Part shown: piece after piece, positions 51,950 through 60,270 of the stretch
Numbering within the stretch: position 1 is the first letter of the stretch
Layout: each line of letters starts with the position of its first letter
Source: Muricoccus nepalensis
Lineage (GTDB): Bacteria; Pseudomonadota; Alphaproteobacteria; Acetobacterales; Acetobacteraceae
Direction of reading: 5' to 3'
NCBI RefSeq assembly: GCF_006438825.1
Contig: NZ_RCZP01000005.1
Coordinates: 62,001-126,000, forward strand
DNA: 64,000 nt
Program-made: the position numbers and the translations under genes
The notes under the pieces: model-generated
Databases searched by the model: none
What the model saw: only the letters and a program-made list of their open reading frames with translations
Told to the model about the DNA's origin: nothing

Positions 51950-53131
51950 ATGGTCGAGACCTACGACGCGGTGGTGGTGGGCGGCGGCCCGGCCGGCGCG
52001 ACGGCCGCGGACGACCTGGCCCGGCGCGGGCGATCCGTGCTGCTCCTCGACCGCGCGGGGCGCATCAAGCCCTGCGGCGGCGCCATCCCGCCGCGGGCGG
52101 TGCGGGACTTCGCGATCCCCGACCACCTGATCGTGGCCCGCATCCGCTCCGCGCGGATCGTGGCGCCGTCGGGCAAGAAGGTGCCGATGCCGATCGAGGG
52201 CGCGGGCTATGTCGGCATGGTCCAGCGCGAGAGTTTCGACGAGTGGCTGCGCGAGCGCGCGGCCGGCGCGGGCGCCGAGCGGCGGACCGGTCGCTTCGAG
52301 CGCGTGTCGCGCGACGCCGACGGGACCGCGGTGGTGGAGTTCGCGTCGCCCGACGGCACCGTCGCGCGCGTGCGGGCGCGGAGCGTGGTCGGGGCGGACG
52401 GGGCGCTCTCGGCGGTGGCGAAGCAGTGCGTGCCGAGCACCCGCAAGACGCCCCTCGTCTCCGCCTACCACGAGATCGTCCGCGTGCCGCGCGACGTGCC
52501 GGACTACGACGGGACGCGCTGCGACGTGGTCTATGACGGCAAGCTCTCGCCCGATTTCTACGCCTGGGTCTTCCCGCACGGCGACACCGCGAGCATCGGC
52601 ACGGGCTCCGCGCGCAAGGGCTACGCGCCGCGGGAGGCCGTCGCCGCGCTGCGCGATCGCGTGGGGCTGGCGGGCGCCGAGACGATCCGGCGGGAGGGCG
52701 CGCCGATCCCGATGCGGCCGCACCGGCGCTGGGACAACGGGCGCGACGTGGTGCTGGCCGGCGACGCGGCGGGCGTGGTCGCGCCGGCCTCCGGCGAGGG
52801 GATCTACTACGCCATGCTCGGCGGGCGGCTGGCGGCGGAGGCGGTGGAGGGGCTGCTCTCGACCGGCGACGCCCGGGCGCTGGCGGGCGCGCGGCGCCGC
52901 TTCATGAAGGATCACGGGCGCGTTTTCTGGATCCTCGGCGTCATGCAGTGGTTCTGGTACCGCAGCGACTGGACGCGGGAACGCTTCGTCAAGATGTGCG
53001 GCGATGCCGACGTGCAGCGCCTGACCTGGGAGTCCTACATGAACAAGGAACTGGTGCGCTCGAAGCCGGTCGCGCATGTGAAGATCTTCTTCAAGGACCT
53101 GGCGCACCTGCTCGGGCTGGCGCGCGCCTGA
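51950..53131 (+). CDS. bchP: Geranylgeranyl reductase BchP
   Basis: BchP reduces the geranylgeranyl tail of bacteriochlorophyll to phytyl with NADPH. The 393-residue protein has the flavoprotein motif DAVVVGGGPAGATAADDLAR (about 6-25), IKPCGGAIPPRAV, and DVVLAGDAAGVVAPASGEGI, plus FWILGVMQWFWYRSDWTRER in the C-terminal half. ATG 51950 was chosen for its GGGAGGGGC ribosome site; an ATG 18 nt earlier overlaps the previous gene. The stop overlaps the hemC start (TGATG). Confidence 0.94.
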   Translation: MVETYDAVVVGGGPAGATAADDLARRGRSVLLLDRAGRIKPCGGAIPPRAVRDFAIPDHLIVARIRSARIVAPSGKKVPMPIEGAGYVGMVQRESFDEWLRERAAGAGAERRTGRFERVSRDADGTAVVEFASPDGTVARVRARSVVGADGALSAVAKQCVPSTRKTPLVSAYHEIVRVPRDVPDYDGTRCDVVYDGKLSPDFYAWVFPHGDTASIGTGSARKGYAPREAVAALRDRVGLAGAETIRREGAPIPMRPHRRWDNGRDVVLAGDAAGVVAPASGEGIYYAMLGGRLAAEAVEGLLSTGDARALAGARRRFMKDHGRVFWILGVMQWFWYRSDWTRERFVKMCGDADVQRLTWESYMNKELVRSKPVAHVKIFFKDLAHLLGLARA

Positions 53132-54171
53132 TGGGCCCGCTGACGAGGGACGGCGCGCTGATCGAGCGCGGCGCGCGCGCCCGCCCTGCCCCGCCCGATG
53201 GCGCGATGGTCCACCCGCACGGGCGCGCGCTGCCGCTCCGCGTGGGGACGCGGGGCTCGCCGCTCGCGCTCTGGCAGACGCGGGACTTCATCGCGCTGAT
53301 CACCCGCTTCTGCCCCGTGCTCCGGCATTTCGAGGCCTTCCAGGAGGAGGTGATCGCAACCACCGGGGACCTCGTGCAGGACCGGCCGCTGGCGGAGATC
53401 GGCGGCAAGGGGCTCTTCGCGAAGGAGATCCACGAGGCGCTGCTCGACCGGCGCGTGGACTTCGCCGTGCACAGCCTGAAGGACCTCGAGACCGAGCTGC
53501 CGCCGGGCATCGTCCTCGCCTGCACGCTCAAGCGTGAGGACAACCGCGACGCGCTGGTGCTCGGGCCGGACTGCGCCGCCGCCACCGAGGAGGACCCCTG
53601 GGCCTGCCTGCCGCGCGGCGCGCTGGTCGGCAGCGCCTCGGTCCGGCGGCAGGCGCAGCTCCTGCACGCGCGACCGGACCTGCGGGTGGAGCCGATCCGC
53701 GGCAACGTGCAGACGCGGCTGGCGCAGGTGGCGAGCGGGCGCTTCGGCTCCTCGCTGCTGGCCCTCGCCGGGCTGCGGCGGCTGGGGCTGGAGGAGAAGG
53801 CGGGGGTAGTGATCGGCACGGACGCGATGCTGCCGGCCGCCTGCCAGGGGATCGTCGGCGTCACCTGCCGGGACGACGACGTGGAGCTGCACGAGCTTCT
53901 CTCGGCCATCCAGGACCACGAGTCGCGCGCGGTCGCGACGGCGGAGCGGGCGCTGCTCGGCGCGCTGGACGGGTCCTGCCGCACGCCGGTGGGCGGCCAT
54001 GCGCGGCGGCTTCCGGACGGGCGCCTGATGGTCGAGGGGCTGATCGCGCGGGCCGACGGCACCTTCCTGCTGCGCCGCTCGCTGACGGGACTCGTGGACG
54101 AGGCCGCCGAGCTCGGTCGGGAGCTGGGCCGCAGCCTCTGGCGGGACGCGCCGGCCGACGTCTTCGGCTAG
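53131..54171 (+). CDS. hemC: Porphobilinogen deaminase HemC
   Basis: HemC polymerises four porphobilinogens to hydroxymethylbilane. The 346-residue product has LRVGTRGSPLALWQTRDFI (about 36-54), DFAVHSLKDLETELPPG, the substrate loop SVRRQAQLL and the dipyrromethane-cofactor Cys in LDGSCRTPVGGHA. ATG 53131 overlaps bchP (TGATG), but conserved sequence only starts at about residue 36; ATG 53206 (321 aa) would match the family length better but has a poor ribosome site. Like hemA, it supplies tetrapyrrole flux from within the cluster. Its stop overlaps the convergent gene by 4 nt. Confidence 0.94.
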   Translation: MGPLTRDGALIERGARARPAPPDGAMVHPHGRALPLRVGTRGSPLALWQTRDFIALITRFCPVLRHFEAFQEEVIATTGDLVQDRPLAEIGGKGLFAKEIHEALLDRRVDFAVHSLKDLETELPPGIVLACTLKREDNRDALVLGPDCAAATEEDPWACLPRGALVGSASVRRQAQLLHARPDLRVEPIRGNVQTRLAQVASGRFGSSLLALAGLRRLGLEEKAGVVIGTDAMLPAACQGIVGVTCRDDDVELHELLSAIQDHESRAVATAERALLGALDGSCRTPVGGHARRLPDGRLMVEGLIARADGTFLLRRSLTGLVDEAAELGRELGRSLWRDAPADVFG

Positions 54172-54503
54172 GGGCGCCGCCAGCGCGCGGCGAGGTCGAT
54201 CGCGTGGGCCAGACCTGAGAGGGCGAGGCTCAGCGCGATCCAGCCCCACCAGGCACCGGTGAGGGCGAGGCGCAGCGCGAGCAGCATGGCCGCGCCCGCC
54301 GCGAGGAAGGGCCAGGGGTTGCCGGGCGCGGCGCGGCCGGCGCGCCTCCTCGCCGTCAGCCACAGCCCCTCGGCGGCCATGAGCGCGAGCAGCAGGTCGA
54401 CGATCCGGCCGCTCTCGAAGAGGGCCTCGAGCGCGCTCAGCGGCCGAAGGGCCGGTTGAGGCGGACGATCTCGGCGTTCAGCACGGCCGCGAAGGACACC
54501 CAC
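54168..54503 (-). CDS. Small membrane protein downstream of tspO, unknown
   Basis: The frame is 111 codons from ATG 54503, but that start lies 67 nt inside tspO, and the first 20 residues look unnatural. A later start just after the tspO stop, about residue 22 (LSALEALFESGRIVDLLLAL), is likelier and would need a rare CTG or an unseen alternative. Two or three transmembrane segments are visible (about 34-48, 66-82 and 84-101). No family recognised. It is probably co-transcribed with tspO. Confidence 0.55.
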   Translation of the reverse strand: MGVLRGRAERRDRPPQPALRPLSALEALFESGRIVDLLLALMAAEGLWLTARRRAGRAAPGNPWPFLAAGAAMLLALRLALTGAWWGWIALSLALSGLAHAIDLAARWRRP

Positions 54504-54967
54504 GCGAGGTAGGGCGCGAGCAGCCAGCCCGCGAGCCGCGAGCGCCGCCCGCAGGTGACGATCAGCCCGAGGATGGAGAGCCAGAGCGCCGCGACCTCCA
54601 CCAGCGCGTAATCGGGGCGCCGCATGCGGAAGAAGAGGACGCTCCAGGCGATGTTGAGCGCGCCGTTCGCCGCGAACTGCGCGAGAAGCCCGCGGCGCTC
54701 GGCCGGGTCGGGCGTGCGCCGCCAGGTGCGGACGCCGGCGATGGCGGTCAGGGTGAAGATGAGGGTCCAGGCGGGCGCGAAGAGCCAGTTGGGTGGCTGC
54801 CAGGAGGGCTTGCGCAGGGCGAAGTACCAGGGGCCGATTTCGGTCGCGAGCCCGCCGGCCATGCCGACCAGCACGGCGCTGCCGGTTGCAACCATGACGG
54901 GCCGTCGGTCCTTACGGTAGGCTCCCGACCGTCGGTAGCGGGATGGCGAGTCCATCTCCTGCAGCAT
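54437..54967 (-). CDS. tspO: TspO/MBR family tryptophan-rich sensory protein
   Basis: TspO (CrtK) is a five-helix membrane protein that binds porphyrins and negatively regulates photosynthesis gene expression in Rhodobacter. The 176-residue product has the family core PWYFALRKPSWQPPNWLFAP (about 47-66), FAANGALNIAWSVLFF, and the C-terminal FAAVLNAEIVRLN. An N-terminal basic extension of about 24 residues precedes the first helix; ATG 54967 has GGAGAG upstream, so it is probably real. It is divergent from the cytochrome c2 gene. Confidence 0.92.
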   Translation of the reverse strand: MLQEMDSPSRYRRSGAYRKDRRPVMVATGSAVLVGMAGGLATEIGPWYFALRKPSWQPPNWLFAPAWTLIFTLTAIAGVRTWRRTPDPAERRGLLAQFAANGALNIAWSVLFFRMRRPDYALVEVAALWLSILGLIVTCGRRSRLAGWLLAPYLAWVSFAAVLNAEIVRLNRPFGR

Positions 54968-55176
54968 TGGCTCTCTCCATCCTGTTCTGACGCGTGTCTA
55001 ACAAATCTTTCACTACCAAGTTTTGCGCCGGCACCCAGGTTGCCAAGAGGGGCTTCGGCGCCCCTTCACTTCGGCGCCGGGTGCTGCCTCGTCCGTCTGG
55101 TTGCGTTGTTCTGCTATCGGGGCCGGGGGTCATGGGGCCCTCGTTCCCTTCCGTCCAAGGAAAAGGATCGTAACGC

Positions 55177-55620
55177 ATGATTCGCATTTCCGTGATTGCC
55201 GCGCCGCTTCTCCTCGGCCTCGTCGCCCTGCCCTCCGGCGGTGCGCAGGCGCAGGACGTCGCGGCCGGGCAGCGCGTCTTCGCCCAGTGCCGCGCCTGCC
55301 ACATCGCCGATGCCTCGGACCGCAACGCGGTGGGGCCGAACCTCTACGGCGTGGTCGGCCGGCGCGCGGCGTCGCGGGAGAGCTACACGCGCTACTCCGC
55401 CAACATGAAGCAGCTCGGCGCCGACGGGCATGTCTGGACGGAGGAGAACCTCCACGCCTACCTCGCGAACCCGAAGGCGGTCGCGCCGCAGGGCAGCATG
55501 GCCTTCCCCGGCCTGCGCCAGGAGCAGCAGATCAACGACGTGATCGCCTACCTGAAGTCCGTGCCGACGGCCGCGCCCGCTGGTGCGGCGCCGGCGGCCG
55601 GGGCCGCCACGCCGGGCTGA
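55177..55620 (+). CDS. Soluble cytochrome c2-type class I cytochrome c
   Basis: A 147-residue periplasmic cytochrome. Residues 1-25 are a signal peptide (cleavage near AQAQD). The haem site is CRACH (about residues 38-42), and Met in the SMAFPGLRQ segment (about 108-116) is the sixth ligand. It resembles class I cytochromes c2 (the cycA product) that re-reduce the reaction centre. The Pro/Ala tail (about 128-147) is unusual. ATG 55177 follows AAGGAAAAGGA. Within the cluster it probably carries electrons from bc1 to the reaction centre. Confidence 0.88.
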   Translation: MIRISVIAAPLLLGLVALPSGGAQAQDVAAGQRVFAQCRACHIADASDRNAVGPNLYGVVGRRAASRESYTRYSANMKQLGADGHVWTEENLHAYLANPKAVAPQGSMAFPGLRQEQQINDVIAYLKSVPTAAPAGAAPAAGAATPG

Positions 55621-55673
55621 CCGCCTCTGCCCGCGGGGCCGCCGGCCTCGCGGGCGTTCCTCGCCGCCGGGCG

Positions 55674-56609
55674 CTACCGACGCGCCCGCGGCACCCGGAA
55701 GGCGAGCATGGCCTGCACAACAGGCAGGCGGAACCGATCGAGCAGCAGGCTCTCGTGCACTGCCGACCGGTCCGTCCCGAGCAGCCGCGTCGAGAGGACG
55801 GAGCGCGAGTAGAAGGGCGTGTCCTCCAGCGTCTGCGTGACGCGCGCCGCGCCCCCCTTCCCCACCCGCGTCGCGCGGGGGATGCGCCAGATCCGTGTCG
55901 GCGGCAGGGTCGCGCGGGGCGGCGCCTCCACCTCCTCCACGTCTCCCGAGGGCGGTGCGCGGAGCGCGAGGCACTGCGTGGTGCCGTCCCGCCGGGTCGC
56001 CTCGTAGAGGATGGCCGTGCCCTCGGGGCCGGGGGCCCGGCACCAGTCCCACTCCACGAAATCGCGTTCGAGCGGGGCGTCACCCTCGTTCGTGTCGAAA
56101 TAGGCGGCGCCCGACCAGCGGAGGGCGGGGCTCTCCAGCGCGACTTCCACCCGGGCCACGGCGGCGATGGGCGACCAGCGGTGGCGGCCCGCGGCGTCGA
56201 GCTCGAAGACGCGGCGGTTGAGCGCGCCGGGGATGACGCGGACGGTGCCCCGCAGGCGGGAGGGGATCGGGGCGGTGACCTCGTCGATGCGGATGGTCAG
56301 CGCCTCCCCGTCCCATTCGAGGCTGCTCGGGCCGATGGCGAGGTGGGTGGCGTCCCGCTCGACGGCCGAGCGCGGGCGGTCCGTCATCGCCCAGCGACGC
56401 GGCGCGCCGTAGAGCGAGACGTTCAGGCAGGCGTGGTTGAGCGGGTCCGCGGGGCCGCGGCGGCGGGCCAGCGCGTACCAGGGCGAGAAGACGCTGCCGA
56501 GGAAGGCGATGAGGGTGATGCCGTGCCGCCCGTCGTCGCTGAGCGCGTCGACGTACCACCAGGCGTAGCCGTCGGGCGCGACGGGGCGGTCGAAGCGGAG
56601 GGTGTTCAT
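55674..56609 (-). CDS. crtC: Hydroxyneurosporene synthase CrtC (carotenoid 1,2-hydratase)
   Basis: CrtC adds water across the C1-C2 bond of acyclic carotenes, giving 1-hydroxy products. The 311-residue protein has APDGYAWWYVDALSDDGRHG (about 11-30), FLGSVFSPWYALARRRG, LNHACLNVSLYG, and the C-terminal DTPFYSRSVLSTRLLG. It overlaps crtD by 4 nt, so the two are coupled. Start ATG 56609. Confidence 0.93.
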   Translation of the reverse strand: MNTLRFDRPVAPDGYAWWYVDALSDDGRHGITLIAFLGSVFSPWYALARRRGPADPLNHACLNVSLYGAPRRWAMTDRPRSAVERDATHLAIGPSSLEWDGEALTIRIDEVTAPIPSRLRGTVRVIPGALNRRVFELDAAGRHRWSPIAAVARVEVALESPALRWSGAAYFDTNEGDAPLERDFVEWDWCRAPGPEGTAILYEATRRDGTTQCLALRAPPSGDVEEVEAPPRATLPPTRIWRIPRATRVGKGGAARVTQTLEDTPFYSRSVLSTRLLGTDRSAVHESLLLDRFRLPVVQAMLAFRVPRARR

Positions 56610-58081
56610 CGCGCTGCCAGGTCCGCCAGCAGGCTCTCGGCCGCGTGGCGCCCCGACATCGTCGCCATCGGCACGCCCGCCCCCGGATGCGCGCTCCCCC
56701 CCGCGAGGTAGAGGCCCGGCAGCGCCGTCCGCGATCCCGGCCGGGCGAAGCTCGCCGCCCAGCCGTGCGGGGGCGCCCCGTAGAGGGCTCCCCCCGTCGC
56801 CGGGAAGCGCTTCGCCCAGGCCGAGGGCGTGGTCACCACCTGGTGGTGCCGCGTCACCCGCAGGCCGCAGCGCTCCATCAGGCCGAAGGCGGCTGTCTCG
56901 CAAGGATCGATCTCCCTCTGGGGAAAGGCGTTGCTGTCGCCGGTGGCGGGGGCGTTGACGAGGACGAGGAGGCGCTCGGGGCCGCCGGGCGCGGCGCCCT
57001 CGTCGTCGCGGTCCTGGGCGCAGACATAGACCGTGGGGGCGGTGGGCAGGCGGCCGCGGGCGAGCAGGTCGCGGAACTCCGCCTCGTAGTCCGCCGAGAA
57101 GAAGACCGTGTGCCGGGAGAGGGGGAAGCCCTCCGTCTCCGCCACCATGGCCCAGGTGAGGGCCGAGAGGGAGCGGGCGGCGGGACGCGGCACGGCCTTG
57201 CCGGCGGCGCGGCCGAGCAGCCCGTCGGCGAAGGCCGCGGCGTCGACGTTCGCGACCACCGCGTCCGCGGCGATCCGCTCCCCGCCCGCGAGGAGGACGC
57301 CGGCGGCGCGGCCGCGCTCCACCGTGACCTCCGCGACCTCGGAGTCGTAGCGGAAGACCGCGCCGTTCGCGGCCGCGATCCCGGCGAGGGCGGCGGCGAC
57401 GCGGTGCATGCCGCCCTGCACGAGCCAGACGCCCTCCTGCTCGACATGGGCGATGAGCATCAGCGTGGCGGGCGCGAGGAAGGGCGAGGCGCCGACATAG
57501 GTGGCGTAGCGGCCGAAGAGCTGGCGCAGGCGCGGATCGCGGAAGTGCTCGCCGAGCGCCTTGGCGAGGGTGGTGAAGGGCGAGATGCGCCAGAGGTCGC
57601 CGAGGCCCGAGAGGCCGGCGGAGGCGGCGAGCGACACGGGGGTGGGCCGCTTGCCGCGGATGAAGGGGCCCTCGAGCGTCGCGTAGGTGCGGCGCGCGCG
57701 GGCGAGGAAGTCGCGGAAGACCCGCGCCTCCGCCGCGCCCGCCAGCTCCCCGATGGCGGCCTCCGAGCGCGCGGGATCGGCGAAGAGGTCGAGGCGCCCG
57801 CCCGTGCCCCAGGCGTGGCGGGCGAGGACGCCGGCGGGGGCGACGGCGAGATGCGCCTCGAGGGAGGTGCCGAGCTCGGCGAAGAGCTCCTCAAAGACCC
57901 AGCGCATGGTGAAGACGGTGGGCCCCGCGTCGAGGCGGCAGCCGCCGACCTCCTCCTCGCGCATCTTCCCGCCGGGGCCGGGGGCGCGTTCCAGCACCGT
58001 GACCTCGATCCCCTTCCTGGCCAGCAACGCGGCGGCGGCAAGGCCGCCGATCCCGGCTCCGATCAACGCGACGCGATGCAC
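56606..58081 (-). CDS. crtD: Methoxyneurosporene dehydrogenase CrtD
   Basis: CrtD introduces the C3,4 double bond in 1-hydroxy carotenoids. The 491-residue protein has the dinucleotide fold VALIGAGIGGLAAAALLARK (about 4-23), GPGGKMREEEVGGCRLDAGP, HVEQEGVWLVQGGMHRVA and the C-terminal YLAGGSAHPGAGVPMATMSG. It is a CrtI-family paralogue. GTG 58081 was chosen because the FAD fold begins there and GAGGG lies just upstream; the open frame continues far upstream without homology. Divergent from crtE across a PpsR-site gap. Confidence 0.93.
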   Translation of the reverse strand: MHRVALIGAGIGGLAAAALLARKGIEVTVLERAPGPGGKMREEEVGGCRLDAGPTVFTMRWVFEELFAELGTSLEAHLAVAPAGVLARHAWGTGGRLDLFADPARSEAAIGELAGAAEARVFRDFLARARRTYATLEGPFIRGKRPTPVSLAASAGLSGLGDLWRISPFTTLAKALGEHFRDPRLRQLFGRYATYVGASPFLAPATLMLIAHVEQEGVWLVQGGMHRVAAALAGIAAANGAVFRYDSEVAEVTVERGRAAGVLLAGGERIAADAVVANVDAAAFADGLLGRAAGKAVPRPAARSLSALTWAMVAETEGFPLSRHTVFFSADYEAEFRDLLARGRLPTAPTVYVCAQDRDDEGAAPGGPERLLVLVNAPATGDSNAFPQREIDPCETAAFGLMERCGLRVTRHHQVVTTPSAWAKRFPATGGALYGAPPHGWAASFARPGSRTALPGLYLAGGSAHPGAGVPMATMSGRHAAESLLADLAAR

Positions 58082-58108
58082 AGGGCCCTCGATCCTTGTT
58101 GACCCCAA

Positions 58109-58126
58109 CGTCAATACAAGTTGACA
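58109..58126. promoter_or_regulatory. PpsR/CrtJ operator between crtD and crtE
   Basis: CGTCAATACAAGTTGACA matches the TGTCAA-N6-TTGACA palindrome with only the first base changed. A second, weaker match (TGACACTCATACCTGACA, 58122-58139, TGA-N12-ACA) overlaps it by 5 nt. The position in a 92-nt divergent gap suggests control of both crtD-crtC and crtE-crtF. Confidence 0.75.
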
Positions 58127-58173
58127 CTCATACCTGACAACCGCCTTGGACGGTTGCGCGAGGGGGAACGACA

Positions 58174-59043
58174 ATGGACGCAGCGAGCCGGATCGAGCGG
58201 AGCCTGTCGGTGGCGGTCGGTCTTTCCCAGACGCGCGGCTGCCCGCCGAGACTCGCGCAGGCGATGCACCACGCGGTCTTCCCCGGCGGCGCGCGCGTCC
58301 GGCCGCGGCTCTGCCTCGCGGTGGCGGCGGCGAACGGCGGCGCGCCGGCGGGCGTCGCCGAGGCGGCTGCGGCCGCGATCGAGCTGCTGCACTGCGCCTC
58401 CCTCGTGCACGACGACCTGCCCTGCTTCGACGACGCCGCGACGCGGCGCGGGCGGCCCTCCGTCCACCGCGCCTTCGGCGAGCCGCTGGCGGTGCTGGCG
58501 GGCGACGCGCTGATCGTCGCGGCCTTCCAGGCGCTGCTGCAGGGCGCGGCCGCGGCGCCGGCGCAGCTGCCGCTGCTGATGGAGGTCGTCTGCGGCGCGG
58601 CCGGCGTTCCCTTCGGCATCGCGGCCGGGCAGGCCTGGGAGTGCGAGGAGGAGGCGGACCTCTCCGTCTACGAGCAGCAGAAGACGGGATCGCTCTTCGC
58701 CGCCGCCGCCGTCGCGGGGGCCGCGGCCTGCGGCGCGCCGGCCGAGGCCTGGCGGCCCTTCGGCGCGGCGCTCGGCGAGGCCTACCAGGTGGCGGACGAC
58801 CTGCGGGACGCGCTGTCCGACGCGGCGGAGCTCGGCAAGCCCGTGGGGCAGGACGCGGCGCACGGGCGGCCGAACGCCGTGCGCTCCTTCGGCGTCGCGG
58901 GCGCGGTGGCGCGGCTGCGGGACATCGCGGGCCAGGCCATCGAGGCCATCCCCCCCTGCCCCGAGGCGGCGTCGCTGCGCGCGCTCGTCGGGCTCGAGGT
59001 GAAGCGGCTGATGCCGCAGCGCGCCGCGGCGGTCGCGGCCTGA
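58174..59043 (+). CDS. crtE: Geranylgeranyl pyrophosphate synthase CrtE
   Basis: CrtE makes the C20 prenyl donor for carotenoids and the bacteriochlorophyll tail. The 289-residue protein has the first Asp-rich motif LVHDDLPCFDDAATRRGRPS (about 85-104), GDALIVAAFQ, and the second AYQVADDLRDALSD (about 203-216). The start has GAGGGGGAACGACA upstream. A GTG-started crtF follows 13 nt after its end. It is first in crtE-crtF-bchC-bchX-bchY-bchZ. Confidence 0.95.
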   Translation: MDAASRIERSLSVAVGLSQTRGCPPRLAQAMHHAVFPGGARVRPRLCLAVAAANGGAPAGVAEAAAAAIELLHCASLVHDDLPCFDDAATRRGRPSVHRAFGEPLAVLAGDALIVAAFQALLQGAAAAPAQLPLLMEVVCGAAGVPFGIAAGQAWECEEEADLSVYEQQKTGSLFAAAAVAGAAACGAPAEAWRPFGAALGEAYQVADDLRDALSDAAELGKPVGQDAAHGRPNAVRSFGVAGAVARLRDIAGQAIEAIPPCPEAASLRALVGLEVKRLMPQRAAAVAA

Positions 59044-59056
59044 ACGGGCGCGGGGC

Positions 59057-60202
59057 GTGAGCGCGACCGTGCCGGCGGAGGCCGCGCCCTCCTGGCGCGA
59101 CCGGGCGCTGGGGCTGCGGGACCGGCTGGTCTCGGACCCGCGCTTCCGCCGGCTGGCCGCGCGCTTCCCGCCGACCCGCGCCCTGGCGAGGCGGCGGGCG
59201 GGCGCGCTGTTCGACCTCTGCGCGGGCTTCGTCTACTCGCAGGTGCTGCTCGCCTGCGTGCGGCTGCGCCTCTTCGACCTGCTGCGCGACGGCCCGCTCA
59301 CCGCCGCGGAGATCGCGGCGCGCGCGCGGCTGCCGCCGGAATCCGCCGCCCGGCTGCTCGGCGCGGCCGTGTCGCTCGGCCTGCTGGACCGCCGCGGGGG
59401 CGGGCGCTACGGGCTCGGCCCGCTCGGCGCCGCCCTGCCCGGGAACGACGGCCTGGCCGCGATGATCGAGCACCACGCGATCCTCTACGCGGACCTCGCC
59501 GATCCCGTCGCGCTGCTGCGGGACGGGGGCGAGACGGGGCTGTCCCGCTACTGGGCCTACGCGCGCGAGGCGGCGCCCGCCGGGCTCGCCGAGGAGCGGG
59601 TGGCCGACTACTCCGCGCTCATGGCGGCCTCGCAGGCGATGATCGCGGAGGAGGTGCTGGACGCTTTCCCCGGCCTCGCGCGGCACTGCGCGCTGATGGA
59701 TGTCGGCGGCGGCGAGGGCGCCTTCCTGATGGCCGCCGCGGCCCGGGCGCCCGCGCTGCGACTCGTGCTGTTCGACCTGCCGGGGGTGGCCGCGCGCGGT
59801 CGCGCCGCCCTCGCGCGGGCGGGACTCGCCGCGCGCGCCGAGGCGGTCGGCGGCGACTTCCGCGCCGGCGCGCTGCCGCACGGCTCAGACCTCGTCTCGC
59901 TCGTTCGTGTCCTGCACGACCACGACGACGCGCAGGCCCTCGCGCTGCTGCGCGCGGCGCACGACGCGCTGCCGCCGGGCGGGCGGCTGCTGCTGGCCGA
60001 GCCGATGGCGGGCACGCCGGGCGCGGAGGCGATGGGCGAGGCGTATTTCGGCTTCTACCTGCTCGCGATGGGCTCCGGACGTCCGCGCGGCGAGGGGGAG
60101 CTGCGCGCCTTCCTCGCGCGCGCGGGCTTCGGCCGCGTCACGGCGCCGCGCACGCGCGTGCCGCTGCTCGTGCGCGTCCTGGTGGCGGAGCGCGCGGGCT
60201 GA
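59057..60202 (+). CDS. crtF: Carotenoid 1-O-methyltransferase CrtF
   Basis: CrtF methylates the 1-hydroxy group of carotenoids (demethylspheroidene O-methyltransferase) using SAM. The 381-residue protein has a dimerisation N-terminus with CAGFVYSQVLLACVRLRLFD (about 55-74) and the SAM motif LMDVGGGEGAFLMAAAARAP (about 214-233). The conserved FDLPGVAARG and RVLHDHDDAQALALLRAAHD follow. With crtC and crtD it predicts methoxylated acyclic carotenoids. GTG start at 59057. Confidence 0.93.
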   Translation: MSATVPAEAAPSWRDRALGLRDRLVSDPRFRRLAARFPPTRALARRRAGALFDLCAGFVYSQVLLACVRLRLFDLLRDGPLTAAEIAARARLPPESAARLLGAAVSLGLLDRRGGGRYGLGPLGAALPGNDGLAAMIEHHAILYADLADPVALLRDGGETGLSRYWAYAREAAPAGLAEERVADYSALMAASQAMIAEEVLDAFPGLARHCALMDVGGGEGAFLMAAAARAPALRLVLFDLPGVAARGRAALARAGLAARAEAVGGDFRAGALPHGSDLVSLVRVLHDHDDAQALALLRAAHDALPPGGRLLLAEPMAGTPGAEAMGEAYFGFYLLAMGSGRPRGEGELRAFLARAGFGRVTAPRTRVPLLVRVLVAERAG

Positions 60203-60203
60203 C

Positions 60204-60221
60204 TGTCATTATTGATTGACA
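60204..60221. promoter_or_regulatory. PpsR/CrtJ operator upstream of bchC
   Basis: TGTCATTATTGATTGACA is an exact TGT-N12-ACA match, and its arms extend to an 8-bp perfect inverted repeat (GACTGTCA and TGACAGTC, 60201-60224 including flanks). A possible second site (AGT-N12-ACA) lies at 60230-60247. The TTGACA inside the site could be a -35 for bchC, giving an internal, repressible promoter within the crtE-bchZ operon. Confidence 0.85.
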
Positions 60222-60270
60222 GTCAGTTGAGTAATGCTAGCCTGACACACACGCCAAGAAGGGTCCCAAC

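Noticed and set aside
54968-55176. Possible PpsR site between tspO and the cytochrome c2 gene (TGTCTAACAAATCTTTCA)
   Set aside because: The right half lacks ACA at the required spacing and the arms are not palindromic.
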